Assembly: GCF_002443255.2 (NCBI RefSeq)
Contig: NW_019211458.1
Span: 21,623,643-21,687,642 of the forward strand
Length of the DNA stretch: 64,000 bases
Direction of reading: 5' to 3'
From: Varroa destructor
Lineage: Eukaryota; Arthropoda; Arachnida; Mesostigmata; Varroidae
The position numbers and the translations under genes were made by a program. Of this stretch, positions 1 through 13,403 are shown piece after piece; the stretch's first letter is position 1; each line of letters begins with the position of its first letter. A model generated the notes under the pieces. The model saw nothing but the letters and a program-made list of their open reading frames with translations, had not been told where the DNA came from and searched no databases.

Positions 1-1495
1 GAAGAAAGCATCTTGAATCGCTTTTAGCAAAAGCAAGACGGTTCCACCATACAAGATAAGCAAGACCAAGAGTCTGATGGCGGAACTAATGGAAAACTGC
101 CTTTTGTGTATTTGCCCTTTGAAAGTATCAACGGGGTTCGACCAAGTACTGGATTATCTATCACAAACACTTTTAGTGAACACTGGCTTTAGAGACTTGC
201 AAGAGCGATGGAACACATCAAATACTAAATGTTTGGTTATGCAGAAACTGAAATTGTTAACAAATCCGAAATTGTAACCTCCTAAATCGGTTAAAAAATG
301 CTATAATCAAAGCACCCTCCTTGAATCAAGCCTTTGTAGCCAACAACAAAGAAAACCACAAATACGTAGCAATAAGATGCAAATCTGGTTGCTACATATT
401 TGCATATGCGTAAATGAGCAATTTATTATATTCAGTTCATCAAACGGCTGAAGAAGCTTTATCTTAGAGTTAAGTAAAATGGCTCTAAAGAGCCTGGTCT
501 ACATGTATCTTTTTTGCCAGTAAGTGAACCTCTTACCTATTTCTACCTTACTATAGAATTCTTTAATCTTCGTCACTCGCACACGACCTAGACGTGGTCG
601 GAAACCGTCGTTCAAAATGAATGCCAAATCGAACGTTACTCGCCATTTATTAACCAAATGGTAAGATAACGAAAAACGTTTATCTGCCTTTATCCTATCA
701 CCTAAAAACGAAGGCAGAGAGTCGATTTTGCTCTGTCCAGGCCTAGGTCGCCCCTGCCTTATCTTGATTTCATATCAGGCTGAAACGAGCCGCCTGCCAC
801 CTAGACTAGTAGTAGAAAACAAAAAGCTTAAAACATGTATTTAAGTTTTTTCTTCCGCCGGTGCTTCCGCATCCGGCTAATCCTGTTCACCATGTGCACT
901 ATGCTTGCTGCGGCCTATCTAGTCCTAGTCAGAAGAAGTGGCAGTCATTTAAATTCTTGCCTTTTCCGGTCAATTTCTGCGCTGCTGCGCATCCGTCTGT
1001 GGCATCTGGTACGTGCGACTTCACTACGTTGACACAAGCCGAGCAGACTAGAAGGGGAGTAGTTGGGATAGGCTTTGCGGCTATCTACAAGCTGTCCTAT
1101 CGGGGTCAAACTAGAAACGAGGAATACATATGCAAATAGGCTTAGCAAAAGCAGGGACCTTCTGTTAGACATCCGCTGTTGCTTCCATGAAACGTGGCAG
1201 CAACTAGGAAGCTCCGAGTACCGCTGGGCTCCATTATCGCAATAGCGCCAGCACCCAGCTATCACAGATCATAATTCGTACCGAGTCTCGCTATAGAGCG
1301 TACATACTCGACCGTATTCGAAAGTGCATTGATGTATGGTTGTTTTACGGTAGCTAGTTTAAAGCACAATTGCATGTGTAAGAGTTCTGCGAAACATACA
1401 TTGGAGTATACTGATAATCGCACTACAGCTACGTAAAAGGCATAAAATTGCATTAGATGGTTTATAAACGATAGAACATGGTTTCCTTGCTCGTC

Positions 1496-1530
<35 letters not shown>

Positions 1531-1536
1531 GTATAT
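1496..1536. repeat. TA microsatellite
   Basis: An interrupted run of TA dinucleotides is visible directly. It is translated as an Ile-Tyr run in a minus-strand chance ORF, which is an artefact of the repeat. Confidence 0.9.
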
Positions 1537-4500
1537 GATTTACATGAAACAAGAATGTAGTAAATTTCCGATTGAGTGACACTCTGTTGGAATCCATTTT
1601 ACCTAATCGCTCTATGCATATTACCCCTTCTAAAAATTCCTTTCTCAGCACATTTATGATGAACTAAAATGATGAAAAAATTGTATAGTCTCTGCAGGAT
1701 AGTAAAAGCCTTTTTAACTGATTAGTTGCTGGTTCGATCGCTTATAAAGGGGCAACTAGGTTTAGCTCTGGTAGGCGATGTTTAATGACGCTCCAGGGAA
1801 TGGGTGGGTACGCTGAAATGGGCTGGTTAGTCAGAATAAGATTATTTATTGAAGGGCCCTTCAATTCGCAGTACCAGGAGACGGTTCCAATCTAAACGAA
1901 GGTCAAAAGATTAGAGTCTGTGTCTAAAATCGTGCCGCGCACTACGAATTCAGTGCCCCAGTAGTTGTCGAGAGAGCTCCTAGGAGCGAAAAGGCCATGG
2001 TATTATGTTAAATCGCTTTTCATCAACCTACGGCTTTTCTTTCGAACCTTCGACTATTGAACGGTATCATCTATCTGGCGGATGACCGTGCTTTCTTCAT
2101 GTGTATCGCTGCCACGCAACTATAACCAGCGCTCGATGAAGTCACTAGAGGGGGCCTACCCCGTCTTCTGCCTCTGGATGTTCTTCTAGGTAAAATAACG
2201 TCAAAGTATGTAGGATGAACTGTTGCTCAGGGTGAACGGTAGCTGTGGGATGAAACTTCGTTCTTTCTTTCTTTCTCGTGTTCCGTTTCCTTATTGTCGT
2301 CTGGCCGGCCTCGACGCGGGCCAAACGAATGTGCTGGACGTGTCCAGGCGACACAGAGGCTTGTGGCTTATTGAGTTCACACTCGCTTGCCAAAGGGCTT
2401 CGCGCTTTGACCGTATTTTGCTTATTTCCGGACCTGGTGTTTTTAGGTTCAGCTACGACTAACTGGCTTGCAAAGCGAGTTCCATTCACTGAATCCTAAG
2501 CTGAATTATTTTAGACTGAAATGGGTGTAAATTGCATGTATATGATGCAGAAAATTGGTCTCTACGAGTCTTGGACTTAGTACGACTTAGAGATTATCCT
2601 ATTTTTCTTTTTCTGCAAATCTGTACGTCACGCCGTTTCGCTGTTGCCCGCCTATCGACTTTATTGTCATCCTTAAGCCCGCAATGTAAATTTCATCTAT
2701 ACAATCACTTCGGACTTGTGCTTTCCTCCTATGTATCATCTGCTGTTTGGAATAGCGAAGGCGGAGGTGTTACGTAGCATAGCCTGGGGGTGGCTACGTG
2801 GTCACGCTTCAATTTCTGACAGACGCCAATTTCTCTTTTTTGAACATTTTTATTCCTCTTATTCTGGCTAGGGCGAAAATACGTAAAAAATTAGTACTTT
2901 ATTTTCTTTTGTGTAAGCGCAATAGAATGTATTCCTTGGAATCTGTTCCTTCGGCCGTTTGAGCTGAGACCTTCCTGTATATGTACTGCTGCTTACCATG
3001 TTACCCCAAATTCCGCCATGCGCCACTCACAAGTAGAAAATAAGAGCGTGGACATGAGCTCAATGGGTGTAGGGCGCACAGTAAAATACCCATAGAAGAC
3101 GACGTAAAACCATCACAACTGCAACTCAACGACGCTCTAAACATTTGCTCGTCTGCTCGAGAGGTTCTACCCTGTCAACTGAACTACAAACGGACCCGGC
3201 TAAGTTGCTGATACTGCTGTTATTTTAACAAGCATGTCGACAGGAAAAGCAGGAAAAAGGGGACGAAGCTAAAATGAACCATGATAGTGAAGCGTGCGGT
3301 AATGAAGGACCGATTCAAGATGGTAACAACGATAACAGGAGTATGAAAAAAAAAACTTCCGCTATCGCCTTGCGTTTTTTCTTCTAGTCTCGGAACGTAT
3401 GGTTACGACCAGTATATCTCTATCGGCGTACAAAGTGTGTATGCAGATTCAAAAAGTGATGACACGACTCCCGACGGCAAGCATCGTATCAAAAGTACGG
3501 CCTCCAAACAGAAAGCATTAGAAGTTTGTGTGTGGACGACTGGCCATGTCATTGTATGTACTACGAGGTGATAGTTTTAGTGGTAGCTTCACCTTTTGGC
3601 CATCGGTTCCATCTTTGGTCTTAAAGCTTGGAACGATGTAGCGAACCGCAAAATAAAAAATCCGACTTAGCTCTCCGTTCACCGTTTCGAGAAGTATCTC
3701 AAAATATATTATCGACAGTCATAGCGACTATCTATGCTTTTTAACTGGTACATTTTCTCTCTTTCTGTGATCCCAACCTTGCCCGTTCCCTGTTTTTTTT
3801 TTCGCTTAATTGCTAGCAGTTTTTATCTCTTTTGCTAAGGTTGAGAAACCGGGATATTCGAAACATTGGCCCCCCTGGCCAGAACCAAATAGTACAGTCC
3901 TACACCGTCTGATTCGTTCGCTACATTAGTCTTCTGAAGCTTGAGTGATTAGTTCTTCTGTTTCGTCCCTTCCATACTGTTGGATGTACTGGGAATCCAC
4001 AGCGTAAAAGTTTTCTTGACCATCTGTTCATGCATCCACAGAAAGCAGTGGAGCAAGGATTGGTTCTAAAATGCCCTGCACATTCCCAATACACAAGCTG
4101 GTGTATGCCACAAACACAGAGAGACGCGGCAGCCCGATAGGCCAACTATACGTGCATATTCTTGCCTAAAATAAGCTCGTAACAGGCTTGAAAAGCTTCA
4201 TTTGACGCGCAATCACGGTTTCAACATGGCGTTCGATCAATAGACTGTGGATTGAAACGGGATCACTAGAGAAACCGCTGAAGAAACCGGATTGAATCGG
4301 CGTAACTCACAACACTGACGAAACTGAACGGCTGTAGCTCTCCGCAGAGGCTCAGTAAACTTCTTTCGCATCTTTGCGCCTTTGGTACAAGGACACTAAC
4401 AACAACCTACACATAATTAGACAGTACCCTCTATCGCTATCGTTAATACTCTCGTTAACTTCATCTAGTCCGACGTTCATTGTCGTTGCTGTCATCTGCC

Positions 4501-6519
4501 AGCCCCGCTCTGTATTTTTTCTTCGCGAGATTACGTAGCCGACCAACAGCCTGCGCAGGCCTAGTTCTGGATGGAACGAGGCACAAAAGAGGGACTGCAA
4601 ACTTTAGCGAAATAATGTGAGGCTCGAATAACTTAATCGAGTTTCGCACACGAGCGCCGTTGCAAATTGAGTTCTTCGACTACTGGGCTTGACAGGGGCA
4701 TCAGAACAGATTGGGGGTTTCCGTTTTCTGCCAAGATAAAGTGACGCAATTACCAACTTATTCTTTATCGGAGCCAGATTCGGTTCGGGGAATTGATTGA
4801 GGCCTGAGGAATTTGTCGTGGTGGAGCCAGGACAAGGCCATCTTTCGACTTTATCATTGTGTCACCTTGAAGAGCTTGCACACACCGGATAGGCAAACAG
4901 AGATATACTGCAAAGGGCTACTACAGTCTATTTCGGTTGGTGTCCGGCGGTTAAAACTGGCTCGCCAAAAACATATCATTGTTAGTATTACTAACCACTA
5001 ATTGTCATCCACTGACGACAATTCGCGTACAGATTGTAGTGGTGACGATTTCTAATAAGAAACGATGGTTACGACGAGAAAATTACGTTTACTACTAACA
5101 ATCTGACTACCACACATACACCAGATCTGTGCCTACGCTCTGGTGAGTTCTTTTATAGACCATAAGCATTTTACTGGATAACAGTGGCGGAGGCTGCTGC
5201 TGATACTTATTCGGACAATGTGGCTGACACTAGGATGATCAGACATCGGCACCATTCTGTACATTGAGATATAAGGGGTGCCTGATAACGTTACTGAATG
5301 GATTTGCTAATGTTTGACAATCCACACCCTGTCTCGCCAGGTGTACACACAAATAGAATCGATAAAATTTGTGTGACACGAAGGACAAACCGCGCTTGTG
5401 AGCATCAACAAATCATTAGCATAGTGCGTATAGGAAACCAAAACAGTATCGTATGAATAGGCTTAAACACCTGAAGGCAAGCTGGCAACTGTGGATGCGG
5501 CCGCTTTACAGCTGTTACTACTGCTATTTAGAATATACGTGTATGTATTTAGAGCCGTTAATAACTGTGTGGCAAAAATCACTGCCACTTAAACTGGTCG
5601 AGGAAAATGGTTAGCTGGTGCCTTTGATGATTGCTTCTTATCTTACCTTCCCTCTTTTTCATTGCCGTTTCATCGGAGGATACGTGTAGAACGGCATAGC
5701 TAAATATAAAATACAGCAAAATTTTGTAAACATTTTTCGATGTCGTCACTGTGTGTCAGAGAAATTTCATTAGGGCATCCAACTGAATAGCAGCTTTAAA
5801 AGGGGATTCTTTTGAACTCCGACATGTTACCGGCACCAATATCTGCCACAGAAACTATGCATTGAAGGTATTTAACAAACACATTCCTAGACTACTGGTC
5901 TAACTAAATATAACACTGAAAGTGCATACTTGTTTCTAATCGTCCCTAACAGGTAAGTTTTTTCATTTGCTGACAACTTAAACGGGTAAAATATACATAT
6001 CAATTCTGTTTAGAAGCCAAAAATTGTTAGCATAAGGCTACCAAGGTTGGCAATAGCCACTAATAGAAGCCTATGATTATACAATGTTAAACCCCGTCTG
6101 ATTAACTTTGACTCAGAAAACACAAGTGACTAATGTAAGACAAAATTCTGACGCCGGTAGGAGAAAATTCGTGGGTTCTTAAAACGCTCGTAGAACAACG
6201 AAAAGATATTTAAATTAGAGAAAAAAAAAAAACAGTTGAATTACTGAGAAATCCTGAGACGATTAACGAGCATTTGTAACTTTTTTTTTTAGAGTAGTAC
6301 ATTTTATATAGTCAAAATATAGCCTCGCAACGTCCAACGATATACTCAACAGGCACAGGAAACTCGGCCAAGCTAAGAAAAATCTAGCCGAGAGTTTGGT
6401 TACATATTATGAACAAACAAGGTCTTTTAATAAAGCCACTCCCCCTTTTCACTTAACTAGTTCGGAAAAAAGCTGATATTTACTTTCTCCGCACGTCAAC
6501 TGTCTTTATAAAAGTAGGT

Positions 6520-6563
6520 AGTATATAAAAGCATATATATATATATATATGCTTTTATATACT
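6520..6563. repeat. Perfect 44-bp AT-rich palindrome
   Basis: Every base pairs with its mirror partner. The outer arms read AGTATATAAAAGC and GCTTTTATATACT around a central TA run, with no unpaired loop. It could extrude as a cruciform, or it could be a TA microsatellite flanked by fortuitous or once-duplicated arms. No gene lies next to it. Confidence 0.9.
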
Positions 6564-7671
6564 CTATTTGGCAACCATTGCCGCTACCTTGTCTCCAATG
6601 TGATCCAGTCGGCTCTACGTACCACTGCAGCTCTCTTTTTGGTTTCCACTACAATATAGGAAAGTGAATTCTAGAAAAATTTTACTGGAGAGGATCCAGA
6701 TACTTGCAGAGGGCTATTGCCCTAAGAGGAGCCTTTTAGTAGAGAGTCTACTAAGTTCTCCCTTGACCCAAGTCCACCGCCCCCATTTGACCATATACTG
6801 TAATCTGAACTACCCCTGCCAATCGCGCAGGAGATGCCGCCATTGTCGTCAAGCTTAGGCTTCTATTGTCTGCTCTCCGTTTACTTCTTTGCGGTGGTGT
6901 GCTCTCCAAGCATTTACTTCTCTCACCTGCTCGCCTACAGTACGATACCTGAATATATTTGAATGGCCATGGCAAGCTCTGCTGACACTGGCGTCGTCGC
7001 AGACCTTGCCAGATGAAGATAGGGTTTGCCTACAAATACGTTCACGTGTGGGCTGATGTGGTTATGTGCAAGTCAATGCTGTAGGCGTGACGGCCAACAG
7101 AGCTTAGCGGCTGCGGGATGCTCTAGCGACACGTTGACAAAGACATAGTCGTAGAGACAGCAAAACGTAGATAGCGGCAGGCTTAGATGCCCAGTACATT
7201 GTCGTGATTCAGCGACACGCCCATATGTATCGCATCGGTTGAGCGGTGTAGCAGTATACCGTGACGCCTCGACGGGCACCGCATCTGATACGCTCGTCTA
7301 GTCAAGGTGTTGCCAACGACGACCTTAATTTCGGGTTCAATATGACCATAAAGTTGGCCTTAATTATATTGCTAAATAGACAATGAAACGCTACTCCTTT
7401 CTAAACTATGATAAGGATATGTATATTTTAATTGGCTTTTAAATCCAGCTAGCGTTATTAGAGTAGGTGAATGGCGCGTTTGCATGGAGACCAGTTGGAG
7501 GGATTATGTGTACTAATGTAACGATATTTACACTGGAAAGTCGCAAGGACAACTTTAAATAACCTTGTCACTGATAGGCCGTATATGTGTATTCCTAATT
7601 AGATATGACTTAAATATACGCTGTATGCGTATGTAGCCTTCAAACGGTTAATTGTAAGCTAGATCTACACT

Positions 7672-7702
7672 TTATATATACATATATATATATATACATA
7701 TT
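7672..7702. repeat. TA microsatellite
   Basis: A TA/CA dinucleotide run interrupted by two C bases. It sits about 330 bp from the 3' end of the alpha-catulin-like exon, inside the following intron. Confidence 0.85.
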
Positions 7703-8029
7703 TTCAACTACGTCCTTCTACAGCTGCCAAAGGGATCATCTCCAGATATTGTATAATTTTCATATAATTCTATTAGTATAGGTCTATGAGGGATTTGCTC
7801 TCAAAGACAGCCACAGGTGCGAGTATTGTGCCAACCCACCCTAGGTTATTTACATAAGACACGAAACGTTGTATGTAAATTACATACCGGTATTGATTCT
7901 CATGTGAATATTAACACGGTCGTCTTGCCTAACTATGTGCTATTAATCTAAAACGAACTGCCTAATAAATGTAACATTAACAAGTACAACATGGGTACCA
8001 ACGTAAACGACTCAGTATGTAGTACATAC

Positions 8030-8370
8030 CTGCAAGGTTCGTGGACGTCGTCGATACCTGGTCGTAGGTCGCAGATCTGCTCGACGACATTTGAAGCGAG
8101 ACGTGCGTCCTTACACGCCTCGAACATCTGCAGTTTCGCTTCAGGACTGTCTCGCGCGATGCCCTCACCCAGTGCGAGGAACTTCTCGACGGAGACGTGC
8201 AGCGCCTGGCCGACGCGCAGCATGTCCCGCGCCGACGTCTCCTTACATGAACCCGAGGGTCCCAGCGCGGCCCCAAGCCCGGCCACCAAGCTGCCCGTAG
8301 CACACACCATATCGGCGTCGACCAGCGGGTCCACTGACACCACACCTCCCACACTAACCGGAGCGTTTGA
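8030..8370 (-). CDS. Internal coding exon of an alpha-catulin-like protein (vinculin/alpha-catenin superfamily)
   Basis: The exon reads 113 complete codons plus 2 bases on the minus strand, without stops. The acceptor is a T-rich tract ending in TTTCAG just before 8370. The donor is CAG followed by GTATGT just past 8030, so it enters in phase 0 and leaves in phase 2. The core reads MLRVGQAL, then F-x3-GEGIA and FEACKDAR. From memory of the family, this matches the helical N-terminal region of alpha-catulin (RVGQAV ... VGEAIA ... ACIEAKQAG in the human protein) better than alpha-catenin, which lacks the RVGQ motif. Alpha-catulin is a cytoplasmic scaffold linked to actin and Rho signalling. The exon is clearly richer in GC than the flanking DNA, as expected for real coding sequence. 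The first 35 or so residues (SNAPVSVGG onward) are not recognisably conserved. Alternative: another vinculin-family member. No other exon of the family was found to its left within the window. Confidence 0.72.
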
Positions 8371-11300
8371 CTGAAATATATGGAAAGTCAAAACAACATA
8401 CATAGCCAATTAACAGTATAAGCAGGTTGCAGGAACAGGTAGCAAAAAATTACCCATTTGCCTATAGCAGTATCAGTACAGCAGTAATGGCTAGTGAAGC
8501 TCGTTATATACTTTATATAACTCATTGGTTCTATGCAAGACACGTGCTTATCCTGTTGCCACGAGAACCATCGATACCAACATTACACATGTAGGTATGT
8601 ATACGTAAATGCAACGATAGTCATGGCAACGAATCGAAGGAACTTGTGTTATCTAGAAATATCTGGAGTATATGACATATAGGAAAATGCCGGACATATT
8701 TAGTAAAGACAGACAGCAACTAGCTGCTCCGTTCCCTGCTATATAATAATAATTATATAATATATATATATTATAATAATTATATAAGACATATGCCTTT
8801 GTTTAGTAAATTTAACTTGGCAGTCCTTTTCTTTTAAACAAAACCTTGCAGGAGAGCATTACGTATCATAATCATTAGGTGCTTACATGACGCGGGATTA
8901 GTAAGAACGAACTAATAACAATATATATTGTTAACGTGCACACCAGTGTATGCAGAGAAGAAGGTCAAAACTCCACCTTTCAGATGTACTTTATCGAGTC
9001 GAACACGATCCTAAACAGCCCTGCGTCGTGCCCTATCGTCCATTCAATACTTGTAGAGCCGAAAGAAACTAAACACGGTAATCTTTTCTCTTAGAAAAAG
9101 TATAGAAGTTTGCTCGCCTAGCGTGCAACCTTACGCAACGGATACAACCCCGCGCCGTTCGACTGCCAGTGAAAATGACGCACCCCATAAAGGTGTGGCT
9201 AGCCTAAGCGGCTTGCCACGACGTAGACGGAAACTCACGGTCCTAGCCCGGGCCATAAACCACTCTCAGGTCTGTCTAGCCAAACAGGTCTGCCTCTGTA
9301 AGCAGGCAAATTTGGCCTGCGTCAAGTGTTGGTTGCAGCCTACACTGCAGTACTAACCCATTCCGCCGCCCGTGGACTCCCACAGCTATTTGCCCTTCCC
9401 TTCTATCATCGTGTCGTATTCTTTCTTCTCTGTCCACTTACATCCCGCTGAGCTGCTAATGCAGCCAACTAGGCAAGCGACTCTACTGCTCGGATGCTCT
9501 TTTAGACCGCTGTTATCACGAGTTAATGTGCTCCACTCTGTTTCGTCCCATTAAGCGTCCCACAGATGCGTTCGAATTCTTTTCTATTCTGAAGTCGAGT
9601 CAGTCGGCTCGTTCCGCTTGTTGTCGTGCTCGCTGCCCTTATTGCTGTCGGTGGCGGCAGCGGCGGTGATGACTACGAAAGCATTTACGAGAAGTTGTCA
9701 ACATAAGTTGCCTATGCATCGGTACTATTCAACTTACGGGAAGTAGATCCTCAGAAATCATTGAGTGGTATTTAGTATATAGGTGATGTAGGCTTCAGTA
9801 TGGTAGGTGAATGCGCTTAGCAACAGCATTGTAGACGATCCCCCTGATTGTTAGAACGTTGGTGACTGCTCGTAAACTAGAAAAATGATATGCCTGCAGG
9901 ATAGCCCTAACGCACTTCTTACAATAACGGCGGAAGCTTTAGGCCCACATTACTTGTAGGGCCGCTATAGCACCGTGTTTCTTTCCGAAGCCGTTTGTAT
10001 ACGTCGGAGCAATCCACTCTCTTTTGAAAGTAAGATGTAGTAAGCGCCAACAATGACGGGAAACCATTCCTCCTACCCATAGTCCGCTTTTGTTGTTCCC
10101 AATGCAAATGACATAAGATCATTGTTGTAGAATAAAACCGTTTTAAAGTGCACTCAGGTCTGTATTTGTAGTCTTCAGCAATAGGTACAAATAACGGTGA
10201 ATGATTAATATGCACGTAAACGAAATATCCTTGTGTACGTCGTATATAACAGATACGTAGCTCATGTAACTAATAGGTAGGACGGTGTGCTGGGAAAATA
10301 GTGCATTTCTCTTCCAGCTGGATTGCTACCGCTTTACCAAAAGGCAAATTATTTTTTGGTGCTGGTTATTCTGGCCTTTTAGGACAAAATAAGCCTGAGA
10401 CTACAGACGTTAAAAAGCCTCGCCGTCGCATTATGTTATAATGTTGAGTTCTTTAGATTAGCGTGGTAAAGCAATAACAACATACGAGATAATCCTTAAA
10501 AAGCTGCACAGTTATTACGCCAGGGTTGGTCGAAGCTCCTAATAGCAACAGCGCCTTGGATGTGACCCGCCGCATGGAACTTGCCTCAAAAACATAACGT
10601 ACTTCAATATATCTGGGGTTCTATCAATGAGCCACACATTCAACACATTCGAGCGAGTCCTAAAAGCAAATACAAGATGAAGCAAAAATGAATGACTTTA
10701 AATAAACTAAAGACATTTGGATTCCAGGATGTTCATTGCAGGCCCGAAACACCTGCAACTGGCTGTGTGACGAGGATGCCTTGGCTTCTTCATGAGCACT
10801 TCACTGCCATAACTTTCCTCAGGACTATCTAAGGACAAAGGTCGAAGGAGAAAACAATGAGTAAGGATAAACGAGCCGTCTTTTCTAGGACCATTCTACG
10901 TAGGACATTACAGCGGTGGCAGCAGAATCGCAGGAATAAGCGGGAGCTGATATCCGGTCCTGTTTCAAGGACAGCACCCAATAGCTACTTATGTCTAACG
11001 CATATGACAAGCCTTCGCCAGGGAGTAACATCCATCAGCACTTTGATGATTGCAACCGTAACACAGAGAAGCTTGCACTGTTTGTCCCTGTTCTGTTGGG
11101 AAATATCGAAGCTTTTTCCTTAGGAGTCGCATCAAAGGTAGCGAACCATTGGCCTGGCGGCCATCCTTAACGGAGGCCACTGTCAGGATGTGTCTCCTGC
11201 AACAGAATGGCATTGGACCGACCTTCGTCCAATAAGTATGCTAAGCGGCTTACGCCGCTAGTAGCTGTGCTTTTAATGAATGCGTGGTAGCTATCTTTGT

Positions 11301-12742
11301 GACCATCGAAGTGACATTTGACTAGTCCAATTGGTTTGAATCAGTCGTGCGATATGTAAGTACCATTAATTTGTATTCCATGATGTGTTCCATCTTAACA
11401 AGATCCGACACCCGGCCTCAATTTCCAATTGATGTCTTGAAGCCTGTGTTGGCCAAACTACCCTGGGGATCCCAATTCCGTTGACGATTTGAACAGTCAA
11501 CGAATTCGTACACCACAGTTAATTTCAATTTTTAAATCGCTACAAGTCTTGCCTGATAGTAAAAGTCTTTCCAGTTCTAAGTTATATATTGGCTTCAGGA
11601 ACAGTGCACCAGCTCATTGACTAGCTAGATAACAACAAAGTATTTTGCCTTGGTAAAGCTAGCAGTATACCAACAGTTTACCGCTTGCTGCCACCGTCAG
11701 ACATTAAAGCTCGCCCCCTTAACAAAGCGAAGCAGGATCAGATGGCTCCTAAGACGAAACAGTGGCTAAAGTAGACACTGTTCTCAGCATCCCTCGTCAG
11801 CCGATGGCTACATGCGTAGGCCGCTTCAGGTACAAGCCGTGGTAACTTATTCCTTGCCTTAGGCATATCCGCGTACTCGTCATAGCAGCGACCTCCCTAT
11901 TCTGTGCTTGCTCTATCGCTATTGTCTACTGTAGCAGAGCTCTTTGGAAATTCTCTTGGACGGTTGCTCGCAAGATTGCCTTTTTGTTAAATTATGTGTA
12001 TAGCGATCCCGCGGCTCTCGCTACATCGCTCTTTCATCGCTCCGTCAGGACCTGGTTCATGCCCCAGCGTTACCTCCTGTTCGTTGTCCAGAACGACGGC
12101 TACTACTAGGGGCAACTAAAAAGACAGCATTGATAACCTTACAATTAGACGGCTTCCGTTGGCAAAGAACATTGTTTTGTGACGGAACTTGCATTAATTG
12201 CTTTATTCTCACTATCTTTTTCTGTTAATTGCCTTTTCTCTCCCCCTTTTCCGCTCTCAATAGAAAGAACCATATTGAAACATCCTATCAATCTAGTCAC
12301 TTTATTTATAGATTGTGTTTCCCAGTGAGATTCTGCCTTTGTCGGTACGAAACATTGGTCCAGATTTACAGGGGCACGGCACCTGAATTGGGGCGACCTT
12401 TGGCGGACTGTTTATCGTTGCGGAGGTGCGCTTATTTGCTGTTCCTGCTGCGAAAGCCAGTCCTTTCTGACACAAAGCTACAAACTCGTTACAACGGGCA
12501 ATAGTAATACGAAATGTAAGCAAAGATCAGCAGCTCATTCAATGTGTACGCGCTAACAAGATTTTAAGTGTTTTGGGTTACATCAAAGAACCGCAAATGA
12601 ACCGTATGCAACAGCGAAAAAAGCAGAAGCAGGTTCCAGTCCAATATGGCAGAAAAGCGACAAAAAAAGAACAGTGCGGACTTGAAAGTTAATCCTGGCC
12701 GTGTGATGGTGCATTTTTAGTGATTTTTGTGGTCTGATCAGA
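8371..12742 (-). other. Presumed giant intron of the alpha-catulin-like gene, 3' part
   Basis: Non-coding between the 8030-8370 exon and the mariner remnant. It includes an AT-only near-palindromic patch at 8741-8786. A slightly GC-richer stretch near 9123-9560 has short plus-strand ORFs, with CAGGTCTG present twice within about 30 bp. No splice-bounded ORF or transposon protein was recognised. Confidence 0.5.
8741..8786. repeat. AT-only near-palindromic patch
   Basis: The 46 bases contain only A and T, with a 20-base perfectly self-complementary core (TATAA, a TA run, TTATA). It is flanked by ordinary sequence. Probably a degenerate TA/TAA microsatellite. Confidence 0.8.
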
Positions 12743-13403
12743 GGGTTAGTAAAGACATTTGCTGTGAATGAGCGTACGATGTCGCAGATCGTTTACGAAG
12801 ACTTTAGGTGCGCATTTTATATTATAAAGTCTGTATATATATATATATATGTATATAGGGACCATACAACTAGGAAATTTGATGAAACAGTAAGTCATCT
12901 TTGATTTTCTTCAGACGAGAGATATTCATCGTCGATGAAAAGATGAGCACCTGACGAGGTGCTTGTTGTGGGTAGAAGCAAATTTTCGGCCAAAGTTTAC
13001 CTTCTCAATGCGGCGGCCAGTTAAAAAAAGAGCTTGTTCCAGAAAAATGAACCAATCGCTAAATAATTCATCTACATATTCTACAAACTGTTGTACAACC
13101 ATGGACATCTGCCCGATAGTGCAGCAGTTCATACAAGCCGATTGGTGGTTGAAAATACAAGCGGGTTCTGGGATAAGCACATATGGTCATCAAACAGCTT
13201 CGATTTGAACCGGATAGAGAGTTACTTAACGAGCGTCCGAAAGGCCTGGACATGATATCATCGAATCGCTCTCGCACACTATTAAGAAATCGTTCGATGA
13301 ATTGCAAAAACGACATTTGAAACAAATCTGTGACTGGCCTAGGACCGGCCTCGAAGCTTTAGTCGCGGTGAACGATGGCTATAATGATGACTATCAAAAA
13401 TGA
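12743..13403 (+). pseudogene. Decayed Tc1/mariner-superfamily transposase
   Basis: Several blocks in plus-strand order match a Tc1/mariner transposase, but they fall in different frames. At 12743-12829 an HTH-like segment reads KTFAVNERTMSQIVYEDF. At 12923-12943 FIVDEK is the usual setting of the first catalytic Asp. Near 13098-13150 TTMDICP ... QADWWLK matches the second-Asp block (Asp codon 13104-13106). At about 13164-13220 FWDKHIW ... FDLNRIE is the third catalytic block. At 13251-13403 an intact 50-codon C-terminus ends in TGA, with IIESLSHTIKKSF and an R-x3-EA-type end. The spacing of the second and third blocks (about 37 residues) and the C-terminus resemble DD37-type (maT-like) elements, but subfamily is uncertain. 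Frameshifts, stops and a TA microsatellite at 12833-12856 show it is dead. Terminal repeats were not identified. It lies opposite to the host gene, inside the presumed intron. Confidence 0.8.
12833..12856. repeat. TA microsatellite inside the mariner remnant
   Basis: A TA run sits between the HTH block and the first catalytic block of the decayed transposase, where the family would have about 20 more residues. It seems to have arisen or expanded after the element lost function. Confidence 0.85.

Larger units (their letters stand above)
1..8029 (-). other. Presumed intron or downstream part of the alpha-catulin-like gene; no exon recognised
   Basis: This block lies 3' of the 8030-8370 exon in minus-strand direction, so it should be intron and possibly further exons. 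No minus-strand ORF here resembles the next vinculin-family segment. The ORFs present are short, lack recognised motifs and are of the length expected by chance at this base composition. It holds TA microsatellites near 1496-1536 and 7672-7702, a perfect palindrome at 6520-6563 and scattered homopolymers. No tRNA, rRNA or complete transposon was seen. Confidence 0.5.

Noticed and set aside
1700..1760. tRNA-like GGTTCGATC box near 1729
   Set aside because: No matching A box, acceptor stem or anticodon arm could be placed around it.
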